Source: Sporosarcina sp. NCCP-2222 (GTDB lineage: Bacteria; Bacillota; Bacilli; Bacillales_A; Planococcaceae). From it: a DNA stretch of 64,000 nucleotides. Position numbers and translations under genes: made by a program. How positions within the stretch are numbered: position 1 is the stretch's first letter; the number at the start of each line of letters is the position of its first letter. Positions 1 to 9,148 of the stretch are shown here, piece after piece. The stretch is from contig NZ_BQYK01000003.1 of the NCBI RefSeq assembly GCF_023168145.1, forward strand, positions 203,844 through 267,843. Direction: 5' to 3'. Under the pieces are notes generated by a model that worked only from the letters and a program-made list of their open reading frames with translations, did not search any database and was not told where the DNA came from.

Positions 1-62
1 CATGATTGAAGATGCTCTTTACTTTCGTCCAGAAACATTTCCAAATATTGATTCGTTTCCAT
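1..62 (-). CDS. cheA: Chemotaxis histidine kinase CheA (N-terminal fragment)
   Basis: Only the first 20 codons lie in the window; the rest runs off the left edge. The visible start reads METNQYLEMFLDESKEHLQS, which closely resembles the N-terminus of Bacillus CheA, the start of the P1 histidine phosphotransfer domain. In this family CheA autophosphorylates and passes phosphate to CheY and CheB. An SD (AAGGGGG, complement of 71-78) overlaps the cheB stop, so cheA is translationally close to cheB in the fla/che operon. A GTG directly before the chosen ATG is an alternative start. The identity is strong because of the sequence match and the cheB-cheA order. Confidence 0.88.
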   Translation of the reverse strand, partial: METNQYLEMFLDESKEHLQS

Positions 63-76
63 CACTAAATGCCCCC

Positions 77-1201
77 TTATTGTTTTAGGCTTTGCACGAT
101 TGTCGATGCAATGTTTTGTAAATCAACGACTTGATCGGCAAGTCCTGATTCAATGATCGCTTTTGGCATCCCATAAATGACAGAAGTTTTCTCTGACTCG
201 GCTATGCAAAAGGCATTCCTTCTTTTTTTCAATATTTGCATGCCTGCTTTTCCATCATGGCCCATGCCTGTCATAACGACTGCGACAAATCGGGCATCCT
301 GGATTGCGGCGGCTGATTCGAACAAAACATCCACAGATGGACGATGTCCCATTCTCGGCAATTCCTCAGAATCAAGACGGACACAAAAAGCGGTACCAAT
401 TTTAACGATTTTCAAATGTTTACCACCGGGTGCAATATAAGCCGTCCCACCTGAAAGCAACTCTCCGTCTATAGCCTCTTTAACGTGAATGCCGCTCAGA
501 CCATCCAATCGATCTGCTAAAGACTTCGTAAATCCGGGCGGCATATGCTGCACTACTAGAATAGGCACACCGATATCGGATGGGAGTTTTGTCAGAACTT
601 CTTGTAGTGCTCTAGGCCCACCAGTCGATGTACCTATTATAACAAAAGTATTAGTTGATTTGGTAAACTTTTTCTGCGTCACTGCAGAATTTAACTCGAC
701 TTCTTTAGGAACAAATTTCTCTTGTGCAAGCGAGTTTAACGTTTCCGGCAATACTTGCTGGCTACCGCCTGCTTTTGCAGTAAGCGTGGCAATTTTGACC
801 TTTGAAGCGGCAACAACTTTCTCGACAATTTCTCTTTCTACATCCTTTAAATTCAGTGAAATGGGTCCACCGGGCTTGGCGACAAAGTCGACAGCACCAT
901 ATTCCATCGCTGTCATTGTGTTGGTTGCCCCTATTTCCGTCGTACTGGAAAGCATGACAATTGGCACTGGATTAGTTTCCATAATCAGTTTCAGAGCTTC
1001 TAAGCCATTCAAAACGGGCATTTCGATGTCCATAGATACAACATCAGGTTTCATTAATTGAACTTTTTCCAATGCATCTTTGCCATTTCGCGCAGTCGCA
1101 ATCACTTCCAGATCAGGATGGGAAGAAAGCATTTCCGAAATCAGTTTCCTCATAAAAGCGGAATCATCTACTACGAGCACTTTTTTACGCACGTCTCGCA
1201 T
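77..1201 (-). CDS. cheB: Chemotaxis protein-glutamate methylesterase CheB
   Basis: CheB removes methyl groups from (and deamidates) chemoreceptor glutamates during adaptation. The 374 residues show an N-terminal receiver domain (acidic pair D12-D13, phospho-acceptor D58 in SMDIEMP) and a C-terminal methylesterase domain. The catalytic triad is visible as S192 in GTSTGG, H219 in VVQHM and D316 in TGMGHDG. The length is normal for the family. It lies two bases downstream of flhG and directly before cheA, in the late chemotaxis part of the fla/che operon. All key residues are present, so it should be active. Confidence 0.96.
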   Translation of the reverse strand: MRDVRKKVLVVDDSAFMRKLISEMLSSHPDLEVIATARNGKDALEKVQLMKPDVVSMDIEMPVLNGLEALKLIMETNPVPIVMLSSTTEIGATNTMTAMEYGAVDFVAKPGGPISLNLKDVEREIVEKVVAASKVKIATLTAKAGGSQQVLPETLNSLAQEKFVPKEVELNSAVTQKKFTKSTNTFVIIGTSTGGPRALQEVLTKLPSDIGVPILVVQHMPPGFTKSLADRLDGLSGIHVKEAIDGELLSGGTAYIAPGGKHLKIVKIGTAFCVRLDSEELPRMGHRPSVDVLFESAAAIQDARFVAVVMTGMGHDGKAGMQILKKRRNAFCIAESEKTSVIYGMPKAIIESGLADQVVDLQNIASTIVQSLKQ

Positions 1202-1203
1202 TT

Positions 1204-2070
1204 TTAATCACGCCCTCTCGAAAAAAGACTTTTTAACCTGCCTAGGAAGCTTTGCTCCCTTGAAGTCTCTTGTTCCCTCGATATCCCTGCGAATGCGGTC
1301 GCGATGGTTTTCATCTTTCTGGAGACTGGTGCATCCGGAAAATAAAGAAGAAATGGCTTCTGAGCAACAACAGAGGTATGAACAGCCGGGTCCTCTGGCA
1401 GAAAGCCTAATATAGTCGTTTCTTTATTTAAAAACTTCTTCATGGCAAACTGTAGTCTTCTCGCAGCTTCCAACCCTTCTTCCTGTTTAGCCACCCGATT
1501 GCTGACTAAGTGGAAGCGTTTCTCAGGATCCTTTAAATAGATGAATTTCATCATGGAATAGGCATCCGTGATGGATGTTGGTTCTGTTGTCGAAATAACG
1601 ATGACCTCATCAACAGCAATAATTAGATCGATTGAACTTTGGGTAGCTCCAGCCCCCATATCAAAAAGAATGAAGTCGTATTCTTGCTGCAATTGATCAA
1701 AAGCTTCCAACAACCGGTTAAACATTTCTGCAGACCAGTCCAGGACACTATCTAGACCAGAACCGCCCGAGATAAAAGCAAGCCCTTCTGTATCCATTGT
1801 GATGACCTCTTGAAGGGTTTTCTGGCCGCTTACATAGTCTTTCAAGCTATAGGCAGGCGAAGAGCCTAGCAATATATGAATATTGCCCATTCCAATATCC
1901 ATATCGACTATGATTACTTTTTTCCCGGAATTTTGAAGGGCATAAGCAAAGTTAGTCGAGAAATTTGATTTGCCTACACCACCCTTGCCACTGACTACCG
2001 CAATGGATCTGGCTAAACCGCCCTGGGCTCTCAACATTTTAAGGCGCAATGCTTCAGCTTGATCACGCAT
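1204..2070 (-). CDS. flhG: MinD-like ATPase FlhG (YlxH)
   Basis: FlhG is a ParA/MinD-family ATPase that controls flagellar number and placement, works as partner and GTPase activator of FlhF, and helps assemble the FliM-FliY C-ring. It begins with the DQAExLR activator motif at residues 3-9, followed by the deviant Walker A GKGGVGKS at about 28-35. The C-terminus is basic. The ORF can be extended to a GTG at 2079, but the ATG at 2070 has an SD (AAAGGTG) six bases upstream. The gene overlaps the end of flhF by 8 bases, which suggests translational coupling. Confidence 0.93.
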   Translation of the reverse strand: MRDQAEALRLKMLRAQGGLARSIAVVSGKGGVGKSNFSTNFAYALQNSGKKVIIVDMDIGMGNIHILLGSSPAYSLKDYVSGQKTLQEVITMDTEGLAFISGGSGLDSVLDWSAEMFNRLLEAFDQLQQEYDFILFDMGAGATQSSIDLIIAVDEVIVISTTEPTSITDAYSMMKFIYLKDPEKRFHLVSNRVAKQEEGLEAARRLQFAMKKFLNKETTILGFLPEDPAVHTSVVAQKPFLLYFPDAPVSRKMKTIATAFAGISREQETSREQSFLGRLKSLFSRGRD

Positions 2071-3178
2071 GGGAAACACCTTTCATCAGCAGGGAAATGA
2101 GAGAATCCAAGTTTGCTTCTACAAGATCCTCGGGCACTTCCTGACCGTCCGTATAGTACGCAACGCCCATCTGATATTCTTTCATTAAGTTGAAAATCGG
2201 TCCGATGGAGCCTGTTTCATCTACTTTGGTAAAGATGAAACGCTGGATCGGCAATGATTTAAATTGATCAATGATTGCTCTCATGTCTTCCTCTTTGGAG
2301 GTAACCGAAAGGACTAGATACAATTCCATTTCCAACGAGAAATCGACGAGTGACTGGAGGTCACGGACAAATTTCTCTTCCTTATAATTGCGGCCTGCTG
2401 TATCAATGAATAATAAATCGCGGTCAGCCAGTTTTTCAATTGACGTTTGAAAATCACTTGCATTATAAGCAACTTCGACTGGTGCTTGTAATAGATTTGC
2501 ATACGTCCGCAATTGTTCGATCGCAGCAATTCGATATGTATCCGTCGTGATGAAGCCTATTTTCTTTTTTCGTTCCAATAAAGCGCGAGCCGCAATCTTC
2601 GCAATGGTTGTTGTTTTGCCAACACCTGTCGGCCCTAAAACATTCACATATTTCTTTGTAAAATCCGTACCGCCGAATGACAGATTTCCAAACTCCTCAT
2701 GAAGAATCGCCTTTGCAGCTTCGACCTGCTCAGTACGAGTAAAATCTCTTTTCTCTGCTTTCATCTTCGAGAAGATTTCATTTCCAATGCGATCAATTAA
2801 ACCACGGTCTAAGCCTTGATTTTCTAAATGGACTAACAATGGTTTAAGGTCATCCGGATACTGATCCATGTTACCCGATTGCTGCATTTGCTTCAGCAGC
2901 CGTTTCATTTCTTTCATTTCTCTTGATAAATCGAGATCGGGTTTAGATGCCATCTCGGTAACTTGTTGCGGAACAATCGACACTGCTGGCTGAACCGGTT
3001 TTGCAGCAGGCTCGTCAAAGCCTGCTACTACTTCGACCGATTTCTTTTGAAACAGTCCTAAGAAGCCTTTTGATTTCACTACAGTCGAACTCAGAATGAC
3101 CGCATCTTCCCCAAAGTCCGTCCTGACTTTTTTCATCGCTTCGACCATTGTATTGGCAGTATACTTTTTCATTTTCAT
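2063..3178 (-). CDS. flhF: SRP-type GTPase FlhF
   Basis: FlhF is the third SRP GTPase (with Ffh and FtsY) and marks sites for basal body assembly. The 371 residues comprise a basic N-terminal B domain (about 1-110), a short N domain, and a G domain with the P-loop GPTGVGKT at about 182-189, DTAGR, and the TKVDETG specificity loop. It begins on the last base of the flhA stop (TAATG arrangement) and overlaps flhG, as in other Bacillales fla/che operons. Confidence 0.95.
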   Translation of the reverse strand: MKMKKYTANTMVEAMKKVRTDFGEDAVILSSTVVKSKGFLGLFQKKSVEVVAGFDEPAAKPVQPAVSIVPQQVTEMASKPDLDLSREMKEMKRLLKQMQQSGNMDQYPDDLKPLLVHLENQGLDRGLIDRIGNEIFSKMKAEKRDFTRTEQVEAAKAILHEEFGNLSFGGTDFTKKYVNVLGPTGVGKTTTIAKIAARALLERKKKIGFITTDTYRIAAIEQLRTYANLLQAPVEVAYNASDFQTSIEKLADRDLLFIDTAGRNYKEEKFVRDLQSLVDFSLEMELYLVLSVTSKEEDMRAIIDQFKSLPIQRFIFTKVDETGSIGPIFNLMKEYQMGVAYYTDGQEVPEDLVEANLDSLISLLMKGVSHA

Positions 3179-5208
3179 TAAATATCCACCACCCCAACAC
3201 TTTGTACTTCTATTGAAGCCTCCAGCTCATTGTAGGATAGGACTGGAATTTGCGGAAAGTATCTCTCCGTTATTTGCCTTAAATACATACGGATTGCCGG
3301 GGAACACAAGATGATCGGCGATTGATCCAGCAGAGCAACCCTCTCCACTTCTCGAGCAATCGATTCCAATATATTTTGGGAAATGGATGGATCGATAGAA
3401 AGATAGTTCCCTTGTTCCGTTTGTTGGATATGATCTGCTATCAGTTTCTCTACTTTTCCTGAAACCGTCAGCACTTTCAATGATTGGCCGGCTGTCGAAT
3501 ATTGATTTGTGATTTGTCTTGCTAATGACTGCCGTACATACTCTGTCAAGAGATCCACGTCTGATGTATACTTCGAATAATCGGCTAATGTTTCAAAAAT
3601 AATCGGTAAATTACGGATTGAAACATGTTCATTTAATAACTTAGCCAGTACTTTTTGAATTTCTCCGATGGATAACGGAGTAGGTGTGAGTTCATCCACA
3701 AGAATCGGATACGTTTCACGAACATGGTCAACAAGCTGCTTGGTTTCTTGCCGTCCGATCAGATCTGCCGCATTTGCACGGATTACTTCCGTCAAATGAG
3801 TGGATACCACACTTGGTGGATCGACAACTGTATACCCCATAATTTCTGCGTCTTCTTTAACAGATTCAGTGATCCATTTTGCAGGAAGTCCGAAAGACGG
3901 TTCAATCGTATCAATGCCTTCAATGGAGTCATCTCCACCAGGGCTCATCGCTAAGTAATGATCCAACAGCAATTCTCCCCGTGCCATCTCATTTCCCTTA
4001 ATTTTAATTCGATATTCGTTTGGCTGCAGTTGGATATTATCACGAATTCGAACAACCGGGATAACTAGCCCAAGTTCCAGTGCCAGCTGTCTGCGGATCA
4101 TAACAACTCGGTCCAGAAGATCCCCACCTTGCTGGGCATCCACAAGAGGAATAAGTCCGTATCCAAATTCAAATTCAATCGGATCCACATTCAGCAAGTT
4201 CACGACATTTTCAGGACTCTTCATCCCTTCCGTCTCAACTTCTTCCTCCATCTCGAACAATTCTTCCGGATCTTCCTGTGGCTTGCGGGTCATGAAGTAG
4301 GCACCCGCTGCCAATGCCGCGGCAATTGGAATCGTTACGACATCATTAATCGGCGTCGCCAATCCGAGTAATCCGATGGTAGCCGCAGCGACATAGAGTA
4401 ATTTCGGCTGTCCTAAAAGCTGCTTTGTAATATCCATACCAAGATTGCCTTCAGATGCAGCCCGGGTAACAACGATACCGGTAGCAGTTGAAATTAGAAG
4501 CGCCGGAATCTGCGATACGATACCATCACCAACGGTCAGGCGAGAAAATTGTGTAGCCGCTTCTGCAAATGGCAATCCCATTTGAGCGACGCCGATAATC
4601 ATTCCGACAAGCAAGTTGATCATAACAATGATGATCCCGGCAATCGCATCCCCTTTTACGAATTTCGTGGCACCGTCCATGGCTCCGTAGAAATCTGCCT
4701 CGTTGCTGACCTTTTCGCGCCGCATGCGTGCCTCGGTTTCAGAGATCATGCCCGCGTTCAAGTCTGCATCGATACTCATCTGCTTCCCAGGCATTGCGTC
4801 GAGTGTGAAGCGGGCAGCTACTTCAGAAACCCGTTCAGATCCTTTCGTAATAACGATAAACTGGATGATGATTAATATGACAAAGACGACGAGCCCGACT
4901 ACAATATTGCCGCCTGTTACGAATGTTCCAAACGTATCTACAACCCCGCCTGCATCCCCTTCGGACAAAATGGCGCGGGTAGTTGATACATTCAGGCCAA
5001 GACGGAAGAGGGTCAGCAATAATAAGAGCGAGGGAAAAATCGAAAACTGCAATGCTTCTTGCATATTCATCGCAGTCAATAGTACAAGCAAGGCCAATGT
5101 GATATTGATAATGATCAAAAAACTTAGAAGCCAAGGCGGCAACGGGATGACGAGCATCGCAACAATCATAATGACCGCCGCTAACACTCCAATATCTCTG
5201 AACTGCAT
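3178..5208 (-). CDS. flhA: Flagellar export gate protein FlhA
   Basis: FlhA is the large gate subunit of the flagellar type III export apparatus. The N-terminal half (about 1-310) is rich in membrane helices and contains the family signature around KVSNEADFYGAMDGA and FVKGDAIAG. The C-terminal half is the soluble docking domain for chaperone-substrate complexes. The length of 676 residues fits the family. It starts 26 bases after flhB and ends on the flhF start codon. Confidence 0.96.
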   Translation of the reverse strand: MQFRDIGVLAAVIMIVAMLVIPLPPWLLSFLIIINITLALLVLLTAMNMQEALQFSIFPSLLLLLTLFRLGLNVSTTRAILSEGDAGGVVDTFGTFVTGGNIVVGLVVFVILIIIQFIVITKGSERVSEVAARFTLDAMPGKQMSIDADLNAGMISETEARMRREKVSNEADFYGAMDGATKFVKGDAIAGIIIVMINLLVGMIIGVAQMGLPFAEAATQFSRLTVGDGIVSQIPALLISTATGIVVTRAASEGNLGMDITKQLLGQPKLLYVAAATIGLLGLATPINDVVTIPIAAALAAGAYFMTRKPQEDPEELFEMEEEVETEGMKSPENVVNLLNVDPIEFEFGYGLIPLVDAQQGGDLLDRVVMIRRQLALELGLVIPVVRIRDNIQLQPNEYRIKIKGNEMARGELLLDHYLAMSPGGDDSIEGIDTIEPSFGLPAKWITESVKEDAEIMGYTVVDPPSVVSTHLTEVIRANAADLIGRQETKQLVDHVRETYPILVDELTPTPLSIGEIQKVLAKLLNEHVSIRNLPIIFETLADYSKYTSDVDLLTEYVRQSLARQITNQYSTAGQSLKVLTVSGKVEKLIADHIQQTEQGNYLSIDPSISQNILESIAREVERVALLDQSPIILCSPAIRMYLRQITERYFPQIPVLSYNELEASIEVQSVGVVDI

Positions 5209-5234
5209 GTCATACCCACTTTCTCAAAATGATT

Positions 5235-6317
5235 TCATATTTTGCGTTGTATCCGATACACATAGGCCAATATCTCAGCGACCGTCTTAAAAAACTGCTC
5301 CGGAATGCGGTCCCCTATCTCCGTCTCATCATAAAGAGCCCGTGCCAATGGCCTATTCTCCACCATGACAATATCATGCTCTTTGGCAATTAATTTGATC
5401 TTTTGGGCAACGAAATCGACGCCTTTTGCCACGATGACCGGCGCGTCCATATCCTTGTCATCATATTTAAGAGCAATCGCGTAATGGGTCGGGTTTGTAA
5501 TGACGACGTCCGCCTTCGGAACTTCCTGCATCATACGCCTCATTGCCATTTCACGCTGGCGCTGTTTGATGCGCGACTTGATGATAGGATCGCCTTCGGT
5601 ATTTTTATATTCATCCTTGATGTCTTGTTTAGACATGCGAAGGTTCTTTTCGTAGTCATATTTTTGATAGAAGTAGTCCAAAACCGATATAAATAATAAA
5701 ACAAATGATGCGACGATCCCCATGAGAGCGACTAGCTGCCCAACTGTCACGAGTGTGTCGTGGGGCGTCTTAAATGCAAGCCCAAGGACTTTATCAATAT
5801 TCATCATGACAATGAAGGTGGTGACAGAGCCGATAAACGTTATTTTTAATAACGACTTCAGTAATTCAACTAATGCTCGAACGGAAAATATCCTTTTTAG
5901 ACCCTTAATGGGATCAATTTTTTTAAGATCGAACTTTAACGGTTCCCCTGTAAAAAGCAAACCGAATTGGACCAAATTGCCTGCAACTCCTGCAATCACG
6001 GCAATTAACATGACAGGCAGGAGAATGTAAGCCATTTGCTTGACCATTTGTAAGTAGATGAGCATGACGCCCTCGTGATCCAATTGATCAATAGATAAAT
6101 ATTCATTGAAGGTGTGTTCAAAGAAAACGAAAAAATGGTCTCTCATAAAGCCAGCTGCAAAAAATAAAAAGAGAAAGACAAACAACAAGACTATGGCACT
6201 TGTCACATCTTGGCTTTTTAAGACTTGTCCCTTTTTCCGAGAGTCTTGACGCTTTTTCGGCGTGGCCTTTTCTGTTTTTTCACCGGCAAAAAATTGCAAA
6301 TCAAGCCGCAGCAACAA
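5235..6317 (-). CDS. flhB: Flagellar export switch protein FlhB
   Basis: FlhB is the export gate component that changes substrate class from rod/hook to filament after autocleavage. Four membrane helices precede a cytoplasmic domain with the self-cleaving NPTH motif at residues 275-278. I chose the TTG at 6317: it has an SD (GGAGG) eight bases upstream and gives an N-terminus MLLRLDLQFFAGEKTEKATP that lines up exactly with B. subtilis FlhB and its 360-residue length. The longer ORF start is a GTG at 6326 inside the SD itself. The fliR stop lies one base upstream. Confidence 0.95.
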   Translation of the reverse strand: MLLRLDLQFFAGEKTEKATPKKRQDSRKKGQVLKSQDVTSAIVLLFVFLFLFFAAGFMRDHFFVFFEHTFNEYLSIDQLDHEGVMLIYLQMVKQMAYILLPVMLIAVIAGVAGNLVQFGLLFTGEPLKFDLKKIDPIKGLKRIFSVRALVELLKSLLKITFIGSVTTFIVMMNIDKVLGLAFKTPHDTLVTVGQLVALMGIVASFVLLFISVLDYFYQKYDYEKNLRMSKQDIKDEYKNTEGDPIIKSRIKQRQREMAMRRMMQEVPKADVVITNPTHYAIALKYDDKDMDAPVIVAKGVDFVAQKIKLIAKEHDIVMVENRPLARALYDETEIGDRIPEQFFKTVAEILAYVYRIQRKI

Positions 6318-6318
6318 A

Positions 6319-7095
6319 TCAGCCACCTCCTAAAATGATCATCAACCCACGCATCGAGGACATCATCACTTCAAACAACTTCTGCATGACAGCAATCATG
6401 ACGCCTGCCATAGTTGCAAGAACTAGAAAACTAACCCCGATCTTAATTGGAAAACCGACCACGAAAATATTTAATTGAGGAACTGTCCGTGCTGTAATCC
6501 CAAGTGCCAGATCCACTAAAAATAAAGTGGCCACTATCGGGATGGACATTTGAAAAGCGATGGCAAATGTCATAGCAAACGTTTTGACAACAAATTCGAT
6601 TAATCGTTCATCCCCAAAAGCCGGCACCAGATGATCTACCGAAATGAATTGATAACTATAAAAAATGCCATCCAGCAGCATATGATGACCATTCAGCGTC
6701 AGCAGCAACAGTAGCGCTAACACGTTGAAAAACTGGCCGAGCAACGGCGACTGAGCACCAGTTTGCGGATCAATAACGTTGGCGATCGCAAACCCCATTT
6801 GAAAGTCGATAAACCCTCCAGCAATCTGGATGGCAGAGATGACAATATAGGCGATCATCCCGATAAATAATCCGACCATCGCTTCTTTCATGACGAGGAG
6901 AAAATAAGCCCCATCTATTTCAATCGGCGGAACATCCATCGTAAAGACAATCATCCATGCGAGCAGCGCTGCAAAAATAATGCGGTGCGTAGCGGGGATC
7001 GCACGGTAGGAAAATAACGGAACGGTTAATATGAATGCTGATACTCTCGTCAAAATTAGCAGATACAACGGGATGGATGGTAAAAACTGTTCCAT
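6319..7095 (-). CDS. fliR: Flagellar export protein FliR
   Basis: FliR forms the core of the membrane export gate together with FliP and FliQ. The 258 residues are mostly hydrophobic, with about six predicted membrane helices and the conserved GLFIGM and MGFAIAN segments. The SD is weak, so translation may be coupled to fliQ, whose stop codon lies five bases upstream. The order fliP-fliQ-fliR-flhB-flhA supports the call. Confidence 0.94.
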   Translation of the reverse strand: MEQFLPSIPLYLLILTRVSAFILTVPLFSYRAIPATHRIIFAALLAWMIVFTMDVPPIEIDGAYFLLVMKEAMVGLFIGMIAYIVISAIQIAGGFIDFQMGFAIANVIDPQTGAQSPLLGQFFNVLALLLLLTLNGHHMLLDGIFYSYQFISVDHLVPAFGDERLIEFVVKTFAMTFAIAFQMSIPIVATLFLVDLALGITARTVPQLNIFVVGFPIKIGVSFLVLATMAGVMIAVMQKLFEVMMSSMRGLMIILGGG

Positions 7096-7099
7096 TCAA

Positions 7100-7369
7100 T
7101 CACCCGATAAACCGAGTCAGATTATCAAATATATCAGAAGCGAACGATGTAACGCGGGATAACATCCAAGGGCCGAAAAAGATGATGGCAACAAGGACTG
7201 CTATGATTTTGGGGACAAACGCCAAGGTCTGTTCCTGTATTTGTGTCGTTGCCTGGAAAATACTGACGAGCAACCCCGTCACCAGCGCAACTATTAATAA
7301 TGGGCCTGAAGTCAATAGAATGACCCAAACCGACCGTTCGGCGATGGAAATGACCATTTCTCCCGACAT
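7100..7369 (-). CDS. fliQ: Flagellar export protein FliQ
   Basis: FliQ is a small export-gate subunit, four copies of which surround the FliP-FliR core. At 89 residues with two long membrane helices and the family motif IFQATTQIQEQTL, the identification is clear. A good SD (GGAGG) lies six bases before the ATG. It sits between fliP and fliR in the conserved order. Confidence 0.95.
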   Translation of the reverse strand: MSGEMVISIAERSVWVILLTSGPLLIVALVTGLLVSIFQATTQIQEQTLAFVPKIIAVLVAIIFFGPWMLSRVTSFASDIFDNLTRFIG

Positions 7370-7410
7370 ACGGACCCTCCTGACTACTCCTGTTTTATCT
7401 GTTCATTTTG

Positions 7411-8076
7411 CTAAAAACTTTGCAACAAGGATTTTATGATCAAATACCAACCATCAACTAATATGAAAAGCAATATTTTAAATGGAAGAGAAATCATGAC
7501 AGGCGGCAACATCATCATCCCCATGGACATCAGTATACTTGCCACAATCATGTCAATCACAAGAAAAGGGATAAAGATCATGAAACCCATTTGAAATGCT
7601 GTTTTCAGTTCACTGAGCGCGAACGCAGGAACGAGCATAGTGAGCGGGATATCCTCCATCTTTTCCGGTCGCTCTGCTTCATTATATCGGAGGAAAAGCT
7701 CCAGATCCTTTTGCCTTGTATGCTTGCTCATGAACTCTTTAAAAGGCAGGCTCGCTTTTTCATAAGCTTCGTCCAATGTGATTTCCTCATTGAACAAAGG
7801 AGTCAAAGCGGTTTCATTCACCTGCTGAAAAGTCGGTGCCATGATGAAAAAGGTTAAAAACATAGCTAGTCCGACTAGCACCTGATTCGGAGGCATCTGC
7901 TGCGTAGCCAATGCAGTTCTAACGAACGACAGCACGATAATGATCCTTGTAAATGAAGTCATGAGAATAAGAATAGCCGGCGCTAAAGTTAAAACTGTGA
8001 GCAAAAGCAGCATTTTGATGGATGTCGAAACATTTTCCGGATTACTATCCGAAAAGAATTGCACAAACTCATTCAT
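7411..8076 (-). CDS. fliP: Flagellar export protein FliP
   Basis: FliP forms the main ring of the export pore. The 221 residues show the family segments MTSFTRIIIVLSFVR, LVGLAMFLTFFIMAP and MGMMMLPPVMISLPFK. The sequence is close to B. subtilis FliP along its whole length. There is no long cleavable signal peptide, as is usual in Bacillales. It overlaps the end of fliO by 8 bases. Confidence 0.96.
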   Translation of the reverse strand: MNEFVQFFSDSNPENVSTSIKMLLLLTVLTLAPAILILMTSFTRIIIVLSFVRTALATQQMPPNQVLVGLAMFLTFFIMAPTFQQVNETALTPLFNEEITLDEAYEKASLPFKEFMSKHTRQKDLELFLRYNEAERPEKMEDIPLTMLVPAFALSELKTAFQMGFMIFIPFLVIDMIVASILMSMGMMMLPPVMISLPFKILLFILVDGWYLIIKSLLQSF

Positions 8077-8761
8077 CTTTTCTGCTCTCCTTTTCCTCCA
8101 ACCGCTTAATATGCTGCTTTCTTTCTGCTTTCATTTGCTCAATCCGCTCAGAAAAAAGCTTTCCAAACTGACTTGTGCCCGCGCCCTCTTTTGGGATTGT
8201 AGGCGCCTCCTTTTTAAAAGCTTTTGTGAGGAGACGGTCCAATAATCCACCAGCCGGTACATCATCACTTTCCTCAAAATATTGTTGAAGACGAGTGATT
8301 TCGTCTGGATCTGTTACCTCCTTGAGCAACTCAACATTTTCGCCAACACCTACGATATAGAAGGCGTCGCCAATGCTGACAAGTTGAATAGATTTCTGTT
8401 GGCCCAATGCCAAGCCGCCTAAGTTTTTCATTAATTTGTTTGATTGATAGGATCTATTTTTGCGGTTAATGAACTTTAACAAGGCGAATAACAGGCAGAT
8501 TACGAAAACAAAGGCGACTAGTGTCCTGCCAAAATCTTGCCAAGACGCACCGACAGCTGCCCCGTCATCCGGACGGTCAGCAGCTGGCATCTCATTTTCG
8601 ATATCAGGTTTTTCGTCTTGTCCAGTATTTTTACCATAGTAATCCGAAACAAATTTGCTTGAATCGGACGCCGCTAAGACAGTGGTTGATTCGTCAAGAA
8701 TGTAGACTATGGCAACTAGCAAGAGCGCTGATAACAAACGGAAAATGATTGATTTCTTCAT
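8069..8761 (-). CDS. fliO: Flagellar biosynthesis protein FliO (FliZ)
   Basis: FliO helps assemble FliP rings. The protein has a probable signal peptide (about residues 1-31, ending LAAS), an acidic variable linker, a single membrane helix near residues 80-98 (FVFVICLLFALLKFI), and a cytoplasmic FliO domain with LGLALGQQKS-type and YIVGVGE motifs. The tail is highly charged (K/E rich). Bacillus literature often calls it FliZ. Its position between cheY and fliP fixes the identity. Confidence 0.9.
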   Translation of the reverse strand: MKKSIIFRLLSALLLVAIVYILDESTTVLAASDSSKFVSDYYGKNTGQDEKPDIENEMPAADRPDDGAAVGASWQDFGRTLVAFVFVICLLFALLKFINRKNRSYQSNKLMKNLGGLALGQQKSIQLVSIGDAFYIVGVGENVELLKEVTDPDEITRLQQYFEESDDVPAGGLLDRLLTKAFKKEAPTIPKEGAGTSQFGKLFSERIEQMKAERKQHIKRLEEKESRKDE

Positions 8762-8765
8762 TCGT

Positions 8766-9128
8766 TTATCCTAGGGCTTTTTGAATTGCTTCGACTACCC
8801 GGTCTGCCTGGAATGGCTTAACGATAAAGTCTTTGGCACCTGCTTGGATTGCATCGATTACCATTGCCTGCTGGCCCATCGCTGAGCACATGATGATGGT
8901 AGCAGAAGAATCCTTTGCTTTAATTTCTTTAAGCGCAGCGATTCCATCCATTTCCGGCATTGTAATATCCATTGTGACAAGATCCGGTTTCAGTTCAAAA
9001 TACTTTTCAACCGCTTGTGCGCCATCAGCTGCTTCGCCGACAACTTCAAAATTGTTTTTTGTAAGAATATCTTTAATCATCATGCGCATAAAAGCTGCGT
9101 CGTCTACTATTAATATACGTTTACTCAT
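8766..9128 (-). CDS. cheY: Chemotaxis response regulator CheY
   Basis: CheY is a single-domain receiver that binds the flagellar switch when phosphorylated. The 120 residues have acidic D9-D10, phospho-acceptor D54 (TMDITMP), S82 and K104 (VKPFQ), the complete receiver active site. There is no output domain. It lies between fliY, whose product is a CheY-P phosphatase in this lineage, and fliO. Confidence 0.96.
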   Translation of the reverse strand: MSKRILIVDDAAFMRMMIKDILTKNNFEVVGEAADGAQAVEKYFELKPDLVTMDITMPEMDGIAALKEIKAKDSSATIIMCSAMGQQAMVIDAIQAGAKDFIVKPFQADRVVEAIQKALG

Positions 9129-9148
9129 GTTAGGGAGCCTCCTAGATT

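Noticed and set aside
4703..5290. Long plus-strand ORFs opposite flhA, smc, recG and other genes
   Set aside because: They are antisense shadows of well-identified genes and lack SD and recognisable domains.
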